Assembly (NCBI GenBank): GCA_001600495.1
Contig: BCKE01000069.1
Span: 75,223 to 102,001, forward strand
Length of the DNA: 26,779 nucleotides
DNA from: Pilasporangium apinafurcum
Lineage: Eukaryota; Oomycota; Peronosporomycetes; Pythiales; Pythiaceae
Reading direction: 5' to 3'
The notes beneath the pieces were generated by a model. It searched no databases and was not told the DNA's origin. It saw only the letters and a program-made list of their open reading frames with translations. This document shows, one piece after another, positions 11,401 through 18,896 of this stretch (positions are counted from its first letter, which is position 1; the number at the start of each line of letters is the position of its first letter). Made by a program: the position numbers and the translations under genes.

Positions 11401-11586
11401 CGTTCGGCCGATCAGATTGCGTGCAATATACTGCACCAACTGGTCTGCTTTCGCATCCTGTGCTGGTGCGACGTGGTTCGCTGATTCGATGCGTTCGCTC
11501 AAATCCTCCTCTAACTCTTCACAGAACACGCGCGTGGATGCATTTACTGTTGCGAGTTCTTCTTCTTCTGCACGCAGCGTCGTCAT
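8485..11586 (-). CDS. Cysteine-desulfurase-like protein fused to a TtcA-like tRNA thiolase
   Basis: An intronless frame of 1033 residues starts at ATG 11586; the frame extends slightly upstream to a TTG only. Residues 1-600 are a class V PLP enzyme with the lysine in SGHKFVGG (K295) and RGGCQCAGPYG (C439, C441). After a linker of low conservation (about 610-730) comes an N-type PP-loop ATPase of the TtcA/Ctu1 type. It has SGGKDS at 773-778, a CSYC pair (C847, C850), the LAQHLDDLAESFLM and ILRPLAYVRE blocks, and a NENCPAC pair (C937, C940). TtcA proteins use such cysteines to hold an iron-sulfur cluster while 2-thiolating a tRNA cytidine. The fusion therefore places a sulfur donor and a tRNA-thiolating enzyme in one chain. 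The substrate base (C32 or U34) cannot be decided here. The tail (about 995-1033) is low-complexity and Lys/Pro-rich. Confidence 0.85.
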   Translation of the reverse strand: MTTLRAEEEELATVNASTRVFCEELEEDLSERIESANHVAPAQDAKADQLVQYIARNLIGRTTLFESPYGKKALCYADFTASGKPLACIEDYIRDEVLPLYGNTHTTTSITGLQTTCFRHEARQIIAQAVNAKITGRGAEDCVLFTGQGSTSAVSKLVTALGLNIPLPPGTPRPVVFVSPFEHHSNLLPWRESVAEVIMIPENDRGHMDLEVLREKLQVFADRPLKIGSFSAASNLTGILSDTDMITAILHQHGALAFWDYATCAPYVNIDMNPVVSGELRPFVYKDAIFISGHKFVGGPGSPGVLVVKKRLLGNAVPTAPGGGTVFFVTEKDHRYLSNRAEREEGGTPDIIGSIRLSLAFELKQRVGPRNIMMIEKRHVERVRASLSKNESIVLLGRDDVDQLPVFSFLVRFGERFLHYNFVCALLNDLFGIQTRGGCQCAGPYGIRLLGLKKKDVLALENALIEKKEMLRPGFSRISFPYFMTDSDVDYILEAIHFVANEGWKFLPQYKFNHKSGAWKHTTRFTKFPNRKWLTHFATDMERPAPVSETSVSIDELDLRAHQQENLVLARKLAEDCTKNTISVATSAVQMLEESYEELRWFVYPSEASDALRQGVKPAISSQICGPYHPERYLTGTLHHQWDIAANPVEAKNGTLKALEVAVTSLTSGTGAACQTQNCCPPSFKDNGIVSDDRQTGGKYPLRSDVSHTNDTINGSATVSLSHVQEITTQMTQKVTATKLFPTPPKKLMRWVGQAMMQWGMIQDGDRLLLGVSGGKDSLSLLHILLSFQKRAPVKFVLACATVDPQTPSFDPSPLKDYMKALGVEYHYLSENIIERAACELSGDSICSYCSRMKRGLLYTCCRTHKFNKLVLAQHLDDLAESFLMSAIHNGQLRTMKAKYWNDQKDVEILRPLAYVREHELKKFAYDARLPVINENCPACFEEPKERHRVKKMLAQEESLYPDMYNSIRRALLPLMDDSIYEPMNAIRTRIEQAKQIRPKAPSTKPRKQPVANGKVANSTEVNGDIEAIATNS

Positions 11587-11761
11587 TGCGGTCGCCAAAG
11601 GTTAACGTTTCTGCTGATGCTTGCACCTCTTCCACCCAAATCAAAACTGGGACCAAGAATGATGTTCACTTGGTGAACTATAGAAATGTATTTAGATATA
11701 GATTAGAAACTATCTATCTGGGCATGAAAGGGTATTTATATAAAATGGATCCATCTTTTGC

Positions 11762-12831
11762 ATGAATGGCTTCACGTATTCCCTCTCAATCAACACTGTG
11801 CTCAGGATACCCCAACTCTCCACAGAATTTCCGGATAGCCGTTTGTATCCAATCTCTGCATTTAGAGAGATGGCGTTTCCAGAATTGAAGCCATCACTTG
11901 AGTTTGCTGTGGCTCTTGGACGGGTAGGTATCGATTGGTTGAACTTCAGCAAGTAACGTTGAAAATGGTCATTTGCCTTCCTCATTATATACAAACTCGT
12001 ACAGGAGGATGACTTCAGGCTTCTGTGGATCTGTTGTTGGTTACAGCCTCCTGATATATGTACCATTCCACTGATGTTGCAATATCTCTTGCAGATACCG
12101 TTGTGGCTGAACGGGTCCAATAATTTCAGCACGAAGAGCAGAATTCGATCCATGTTGAAGTGCGTAAGGTGCTCCATGTATGGATGTTTATCGTAGTTGT
12201 CACTTGCTTGTCTATCTATATCCAACGCCTGTACTCAGGGAGAACATGGGTGCAAGGAACAGTATCAAATTGAGGGGTACCGTCGCACAACAAACACCGG
12301 CATCAATCGCTTCGTTCCACCACGCAAGCATAAAGATTGAACTTTACCGATCCATATTCAACATTCTTTATGATAGTGCCTTACTAAAAAATCATCTCGA
12401 ATTGCTTCGCATTGAATGCAATGAAACCATCCAAACTGTGAACAACGGGATCACCATTCTTTCGCAGTTTTACAGAGATCATACAGCAACCGGGAGACAT
12501 TGCTATATGCCGAGCAGACATCACACAATTAACCAGCGGCCAAGAACAACTCGTGAAGGCTGTCATGGAAGAATGCCGTCGCAGTGGTGGGTCACTATAC
12601 TTTGAGTGGTATCCGAAATTATTCTATACGTTCCGTGAGGGTTCCGGTATGTGCTATGTGTTGATGACAGGTGCTCACACTGATTCGATCTCAATGCAGT
12701 ACGGAAACCCTGGTAGTGTGCTGCATCTCGGCGTGGACGATGTTTTCGTGGGCTTCTTCGTGGTGAATAATATCATGCATGCTGACTGGATCTTTACCAC
12801 CTACGAATTCGTGATGCTGATTGATCAATAA
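11762..12831 (+). pseudogene. Decayed aspartic protease, copy 1
   Basis: No single frame is open, but pieces in all three plus-strand frames follow the order of a pepsin-like aspartic protease. A propeptide-like N-terminus lies at 11762-11956. A segment near 11990-12060 resembles the strand and catalytic DTGS region (SVDLLLVTAS, then a stop and YMYHS). A C-terminal open piece at 12439-12831 has QLTSGQEQLVKAVMEEC, YPKLFYTF, GMCYVL and LHLGVDDVFVGFFVVNN, the last resembling the LGD-x-F-LR-x-Y closing block. Stops and frameshifts break the gene between these parts, and the catalytic Gly of the DTG motif is not preserved. It is homologous to the copy at 16615-17960, which shares the C-terminal block and the VMEE segment. 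The family assignment rests on motif order, not a search. Confidence 0.5.
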
Positions 12832-14405
12832 AAGCTGCATGGACAATAAATTTAAGACATTCCAGTACATAGTATCACTGGCGCAATGTACTGTAGAGTT
12901 TTATTTGTGTCAAATTACACATGAGGAGCAAAGCGATTCAGACAGCTTGTAAAATCGTATGCGGTATGGGCATGTAATTGTCTGATACGTGACTGTGTAT
13001 ACTAGTACGCTCAAAGCGATAAATACATATTGTAGTAAGTTACTCAGTAAGAAGTGGTTGTCAGTGGTAATTGAGAAGATGAGCCTTTTGAAGGCCAGTC
13101 TACTCAGCTTTAGTCGTACACAATTAGCAAGGAGAGCATCACCAAACACAAATCGAGCCTTTGTTATTACGAAGAGACATTCTTTGACATTTACACCAGG
13201 ATGCGTGGATGGCACAAATGACAAGATTTCTGAATTGAAGTCACTAACGAGGTCTCATAAACAATACCTGATGAACCATGAAATTAGCACAACTAGAAAG
13301 ATTTTAACATTTACAAAGTATCATTTTTTTTCTGTATAGCGATTGATTGAAGCGTCGGTTTTCATTTTGTATCATGGCGCCATGTGATGTGCACCCAGTG
13401 ACTAAATCAAGATTGCCCATCATAGCCAACCCAATACCAATAGTGGAGGTGAATATGCTCAGATGACAGACATTGTCGGTGCCAATAGCCTGATTTCTTT
13501 TTGCGGAATTTGCAGAAAGATCTTGTCCAAGATGGAGTAGTTCATCAAACAGTATTCCCCATTTGCACAATTGGTTGATGACGAGGCGCAAATTATAATT
13601 TTAGGTGAAGCGAACAGTCGTCTCGTGGAACAACAAATATATTATTGTTGATCAAAGAGTTGGTGTCTATACCACCAAGATATTCTTTAAATGAGATAGC
13701 TTCTATGAAGCCAACCAGGACTCGTATCAGATATATCACCAAAAAAAGCGAAAGCAGTGGGTGCGCACGTACTACTTGAATTGATGAACATACAAAGTCT
13801 GATGTGGGTGGCGTACGTAAGTAGTTTGAATTGTAGATTCGACACACTCTTCGATATTACCTCTTTTTAGAACTTATATAAAATATAACCTTTTTTTGCT
13901 ATTTCTATTGATGTTTGCTGTGGATACCAGACGATTAATTGCATTGGGTAGTGATACCTACCCCTACTGAAAATATCTATCGAACAGCGTGAAAATTTCA
14001 TCTGACTTCCTTTTCGCCAGTCATTTCTCCCTATTCTGATATTTTTATTACATAATATATCATATTGTATATCAAATTTAACAATAATAGTATAATTGTA
14101 TGTTTTAAAAACGTGAGATGAACGATTTTTATACATTAATCTATATAGGGAGCACGTCTTTTCTGTTCGGAACGAAGTTATTTACCCATTGTGCGTATTT
14201 TTTATTTTTTTTCGTACCAGTACTAATGATTCGCAGGCAACTAGACGAAATGGTGGTCTTCTCTCCTCCTCTCTCTGGCGCAGTCGTCGTCTTTGTATTC
14301 CAGATTCTACCAGCATCTAAGCAGGAGGAAGACGTCTCTTGCATTCGTTGCTGACTCTCTTCTTCTCCTCCACTTCAGCGCTTCTACGGAAGAGACAGCG
14401 GTGAA
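12832..14405. other. AT-rich spacer without a supported gene
   Basis: No intact gene was found in this 1.57-kb stretch before the first GH5 gene. A minus-strand open piece (13847-13593) contains KEYLGGIDTNSLINNNIFVV, which faintly resembles the GGxD strand region of aspartic proteases. A further minus-strand piece runs 13591-13304. These may be a third, more decayed protease fragment, but the match is weak. The last 200 bp before 14406 are C/T-rich and likely carry the GH5 promoter and 5' leader. Confidence 0.35.
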
Positions 14406-16382
14406 ATGGCGGAGCATTATCCGCGTGCGATGGTCTCCGAGTCGAGTGCCAATTCGCTCTCATCCTCCACTTATGAGAACAGTGAATTGAGCAACAGCAA
14501 ATATGGAGTCTCGAATAGTAATTATAATGGAGACTCAGGCGTGATGCCACGCCCCACAGAATCTGGCGGTCGGTATAGCATGCGCCCTACGGAGATGAAG
14601 ATCACGGCCGTCGACCCGGAAGACGGATCCCCACCAGAGCAGAAGAAGGATTACAAAGGCCGATACCGCGTAAGTTCTTAGCATATTATTGGATATGTCT
14701 TCATTGATCAAATCACTGACGGATGTGTTTGTGTATATAGACCTGGCCTGGTATTTTGTTATTGCTTGCGCTTGTATGCGCTGGTGCGGCACTGATTACA
14801 CTGCAGGCAATTGACACACACGACCGTGCCATCACACAGCGGGAGCGGTACGAATTAGCGGAACAGGCGGGTCGTGCCATCAAAGACGGGAAAACGAGCG
14901 ACGGCGATATCATCTCGGATGATGGGCAAGTTGGGAACCCGAAAGCGTATCCGGATATGGGTTGTGAACTCCCCAACTACGTGAGCAAGGAAGGGCAGAT
15001 CTATGCTGTGGCCAAGAACGGCACCGAAGTGTCGGTTGGCATCAAGGGCATCAACTGGTTTGGCATGGAAACGTACGTTTTTCCCTTTATTAAACCGTTT
15101 ACTTGGATGCTTCGTGGGTCTGATTGCTCACGTCTCTGTTTGTATTTATTGATGCAGTGGGCTACGTATTCCATTTGGATTGTGGGAAAACCAGGAAAAT
15201 GGTACATCAGTGGTAAGTTCATTTTCTATGAAAGAAATCGCGTGTTTCAAAAAAGGGTTGCTAATGGGATGACGAATTTGCTGGCGTTTATTTGTGCAGT
15301 ACGAGATTGCGTCGTTCTTGGCACGTAACAAGTTCAACAGTGTTCGGTTGCCAGTGTGTATCTCGAGCATTTTGAGCAATGACCCACCAGAAAAATCGCT
15401 TATCAATGTCAACACGAACCGTGCGATCGACATTTCATCCTACATGTCGACCCTCCAGTCGATCATTCAGGCGCTCGGATACCGCCAAATCACGGTCATG
15501 ATCAGTATCCATACACTGTCAACGAAAGCCTCGGGTGGCGCATGGTATGACGCGGACTTGGGGGTTTCTGAAGACGATTTCCTGAATGCAGTGGACATGT
15601 TAACAGAGAACCTCTGCAGTTCCAAATACTGGAACATTCTCGGACTGGATTTGAAGAACGAACCTCATACATCTTCTTGGGGTGGTGCTGACCCAGATTG
15701 GGTGCAAGGTGCGGCCTTGATCGGCAATCGCATGCTGAAAGGTTGCAGCAATTGGATGGCGTTCATCGAAGGCACGAATGGCAACTATCCGATCACATTG
15801 ATGGGTGTGGAAGATGTCTACTACGATTGGTGGGGCGGTGGCTTAGAACATGCGCTAGAGACGCCCATAGAATTAGATACAAATGACAAAATCGTGTGGG
15901 CGCCGCATTACTACAACACGGGTGTCAATCCAGCGTGGTACTTTTACGAACCCGGTGCAGGTTTTGTCGAATTAGACGATGAGACGCTGAAAACGAATGT
16001 CGAAGCGACGATGGATGCCATGTTTGCGTACTTGACCAAAGAGAAGAAGTATGCGATGGTACTTGGTGAGTTTGCCGGGCTCTACGCAAAGGACGCACAT
16101 CCAAAAAAAACCACAAAGCGCACAACTGACTTTACGATCGAAGTCATGCTTGAGCGCGGTATGGCTGGTGGATACATGTGGTCTCTGAACCCAGAAAGTG
16201 CGTATCAGTACAATCCCGCCGATACGCAAGGGACGTTTACAGAAGGTTTACTGGAAGATGATTGGCTATCACCCGACAAAGTGTTTCTAAACGGCATGGC
16301 GGCGATGGATGCACTGCCGAATCTGAAGAAGTTCCCTTGCTTCCCTGAAGTCATTGAATCCTCATCGTCCTCGTCTTCGTAG
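14406..16382 (+). CDS. Membrane-anchored GH5 glycoside hydrolase, copy A
   Basis: Four exons, 14406-14669, 14741-15072, 15158-15212 and 15300-16382, encode 577 residues. The introns are 71, 85 and 87 nt, with GTAAGT or GTACGT donors, all in phase. Residues 1-88 are a Ser/Asn-rich, charged tail with no signal peptide. Residues 89-109 (TWPGILLLLALVCAGAALITL) are a single transmembrane anchor, so the catalytic part should face outside (type II topology, inferred). The GH5 domain starts near KGINWFGMET. It has the acid/base glutamate in LKNEPHTSSWG (E338) and the nucleophile in LGEFAG (E474), the usual NEP and GE motifs of clan GH-A. It ends in a serine run. The substrate is probably a beta-glucan of the cell wall (cellulose or beta-1,3-glucan); the subfamily was not determined. 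It shares near-identical patches with copy B. Confidence 0.9.
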
Positions 16383-16825
16383 ATTAATCAGACACGAAAT
16401 GGCGACAATATACTTTGTTGCTTTGACAGCCTATACAAGAGAAACTAGGAGGCAAAGAGGACATGTAAGTTTATATAGCATGACGCGCATTTTGTTCCAG
16501 ATTTACTGGTGTTTCATTCCCCACCAAACTAGACTAAATGCAGTAGTTACAAACTTCAGCCACATTCAATTTCGATCATACACAATCATGATCAGATTCC
16601 CTGTATGTCAAAAGTCATTGGCAACTCATCCATGTAACTTTCTCGACACAAATACAACTCCAGATCGTGTTGTGACAAAGTGAATGTGTGCAACGTGTGT
16701 CGATGAACATCAAGAATTCGTAGCTGTTGAAAACTGGATTAGTGTACATGACGTTGTCGACCACGAAGTAGCTTGTGAAGATATCACCTACTCCGAGATA
16801 CAGCACACTACCATAGTCACCACGT

Positions 16826-17519
16826 TTAACCTTTATCCCCCAGGTGTTCTGTACCACGCGTGACACAAAACACGTGGAGAAAATAGTTACACTCATCCGT
16901 TTCCGGAATCATAGCAGTGAGGACTTTTATCACCTCAGTTTTTGCTTTCGAGTACCAATTCATTCTTTTTCCTCGTGAACGCCTCGAGTCTCCTCTTTTT
17001 CTTCACTTGGTCGATGAAGAGTCTAAAAATGTTTATTGCGGTGCTGATGTCATGGTCCCACAATGTGCGATGGCATTCACTATTTTTGCAGTGTCACACA
17101 CCATAAAGATCCTTACCGCCAATTTCTTCGTTGAAGCGACACTCAATAGATGGGCGTGAGGTGATAAATACTTCAATTCAATATGTTTCGCTATTGAGAA
17201 GCTGGAAACAATTCATTCAAGAGACGCCACCGAAATGAGAAACTCTCAAACTCCTGAGAAATACCTTGTAGTGTATACTTGATTTTTCTAACTCCATATA
17301 TCAACCTTTTTTCCCATCCAAGGTGTATAATTTCATTTTTCTGGAAACGCGATTGATCGTCAACATGGCCTTTCAAGATGATTGCACACACAGCAAGAGC
17401 CACCAAGGAGTCTCTCCATTCAATGAATCCTAAACTCCACTCTCAAGGTAATCTTAGTTTTAATCTTTATTCCCACATCATTTGTACAACGCGTTGTACA
17501 AGTGGGGAATAAAGGTTAA
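16826..17519 (-). mobile_element. TTAA-flanked TIR element (piggyBac- or Sola3-like, non-autonomous)
   Basis: The element is bounded by TTAA at 16826-16829 and 17516-17519. Its inverted termini read CCTTTATCCCCCA (16830-16842) and, on the other strand, CCTTTATTCCCCA (17515-17503). The similarity continues imperfectly for about 50 bp; both ends contain TGTAC-x-ACGCGT followed by ACAAA and GTGG. TTAA duplication and termini starting with CC are known for piggyBac, and TTAA targets also for Sola3. No transposase gene is visible in the 686 bp, so it would have needed a helper. On its minus strand it holds a Met-less open stretch (17406-17191) and the Fanzor-like remnant (17174-16935). It sits inside the protease copy 2 pseudogene, and the other protease copy acts as the empty-site reference. 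Confidence 0.7.
16935..17174 (-). pseudogene. Fanzor (TnpB-like) C-terminal remnant
   Basis: Minus-strand translation gives TSRPSIECRFNEEIGG, then KDLYGV, one in-frame TGA, then HCKNSECHRTLWDHDISTAIN and IFRLF, ending at a stop at 16935. This is the layout of the C-terminus of Fanzor/TnpB RNA-guided nucleases: a TS-x-C start of the zinc ribbon, the second Cys-x(3-4)-Cys pair, then W-x-RD-x-x-A-x-NI, whose Asp is the third RuvC residue. Here the pair is C-x4-C and the Arg is His (WDHD). It then shows a basic tail with RLEAFTRKKN, as Fanzor1 proteins often end. The RuvC-I and RuvC-II parts and the N-terminus are missing, so it is not an active nuclease. The family call rests on motif recognition only. 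Confidence 0.6.
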
Positions 17520-17520
17520 A
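17458..17520. repeat. Nested hairpin at the element's right terminus
   Basis: A 20-bp perfect palindrome with an AACGCGTT core lies at 17482-17501. It is flanked on the right by the terminal motif GTGGGGAATAAAGGTTAA (17502-17519) and on the left by its near-complement TTAATCTTTATTCCCAC (17460-17476), with a 5-nt bulge at 17477-17481. The whole 60 bp can fold into one hairpin, and both outer edges are TTAA. Confidence 0.8.
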
Positions 17521-17960
17521 TGCGGGTGAATCAGTGTGAACAGCCGCCGCACATCGCACTTGTCGAAATTCTCACACGATATGTAAAACTATTGATACTA
17601 CCCAAGGTATTGTGACCCGTCAGAACCACAATATTCTTCCATCACCATTTTCATAAACATGAGTTGGTTGGGAGATAATTGGTTCTCCTGTTCCTGACAG
17701 CACGCGATTTCTTGGAGTTGCTACATGATTTGCGCAACATTTTAGAGAAATCGTGTCCCAGTACCCTTACATTATAGTCTGGATAGATAATAGGTTTCCA
17801 TACCACCATAGACGGCCGTATTATCCTCGAGAATATATAGCTCGGAGGACACAACTCTTCCTTAACCGACAGACTTGCTTTACGTGGAGACCATAGATGC
17901 GAAGGCAGTACATGCGAGGACGTGAACAGTGGGTACAGTTTGAACCATAATCGACGCAAT

Positions 17961-18896
17961 GGGTGGAAAATGTGCTAACTGATGAGTCTTAGAGAGGTGT
18001 GTGTGGGGGGAGAGGGGATTCACGATGAAGTGTCTAGTGCTTTTGTTCCAGCTTCGATTGATCCTCATTCTATGAGCACCAGATTCCCTAAACTTTCAGA
18101 TCTAGCGCCTATGCATCACAGCCTTTGCTTTCCTCATCACCAGCGCATTGTGTATCTAGAATTTTTGTACAGGATAATTGTTAAATGCTTCGATGTCTTT
18201 GGAATAAATGCTTACATGAAAGAAAAATGATTTTTTTTTGTGATTTATGAACCCACTACAAGCAGTACGCACCAATGCATATCAGTGGGTGTCAATGTGG
18301 GTGCGTGCAAAAGGATACCGAACCTAGCTAATAATGCGGTCTCTTTCCGCTTGAAAAATTAAAAAAGTGTTTCCAAAGTGAGCGTAGGATATCTGTGATC
18401 TAGAATACAGGCTCTCGACGTATACAAAGTCACCTCTTCCCCATAATACTTCAGTTCTGTGCAGCCTATCGATCAATCCATATTGACAACCATGATGTCT
18501 GCCCAGTATTTATATCTATTACCTCCAATTGGTTTGGCTTCGCCACGGTTTCACATCTCGATGTTGCTACAGAATCGATCATTTCAAGAATTAGGTTGAG
18601 AAAAAAAGAAACGATCTTCTTCCAGCAGTATTCCTCTAGCACTCCATCGGTTATCATCTGCTATGCATCCAAGAATCTCTCTTCTAACGGACGATGGAGT
18701 ACCAGTTGGTCGTTTCAGGGGTTACTGTTTCCCACCAAGAAAGAAAGTGCAAAGAGACGGCATTCTGTTTCCTTCTTTGGACAGTGCACGCGCGTGTGTG
18801 TGAGAGAGAGAGAGCCGCCAGCCACTCACTCATCCTTTCGTCTACCCAAAGATAAAGGAGGAGCGCTTGAGCACGTAGATCAAAGTCCTAAGACCA
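17961..18896. other. Spacer upstream of GH5 copy B
   Basis: No gene is supported. A short plus-strand frame near 18024 encodes a 16-residue hydrophobic peptide and is probably chance. A 63-residue minus-strand open stretch (18657-18466) has no recognisable motif. The last part before 18897 includes a GT/GA microsatellite and the presumed promoter of GH5 copy B. Confidence 0.4.
18789..18814. repeat. CG/GT/GA dinucleotide microsatellite
   Basis: A run of CG, then GT, then GA dinucleotides lies about 85 bp before the ATG of GH5 copy B. It is probably in its 5' leader or promoter. Such tracts mutate quickly; no function is implied. Confidence 0.8.

Larger units (their letters stand above)
16615..17960 (-). 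pseudogene. Decayed aspartic protease, copy 2, split by a transposable element
   Basis: The minus strand carries protease remnants in two parts. From 17960 to 17520 there are a CTHCSRPRMYC-like cysteine segment, a SELYILEDNTAVYGG segment, VMEEYCGSDGSQYLG with in-frame stops, and then AVHTDSPAF. From 16825 to 16615 there is GDYGSVLYLGVGDIFTSYFV and the closing block. Copy 1 has the equivalent pieces without interruption (VMEECRRSGGSLYFE, then AHTDS, then PGSVLHLGVDDVF). Between the two parts lies the TTAA-bounded element at 16826-17519. If one TTAA is kept, both copies have 25 nt between the shared CACTGATTC and GGTAGTGTGCTG words. Several stops and frameshifts show the gene was already dying or has decayed since. 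Confidence 0.5.

Noticed and set aside
11710-12225. 171-codon open frame on the minus strand
   Set aside because: It has no recognisable motif, and the opposite strand carries protease-like pieces in the expected order, so it is treated as a shadow of decayed sequence.
16826-16963. 45-residue minus-strand frame beginning MNWYSKAKTEV
   Set aside because: I first read it as part of the protease, but it lies inside the TTAA element and the other protease copy has no equivalent insert. It is probably element-internal non-coding sequence.
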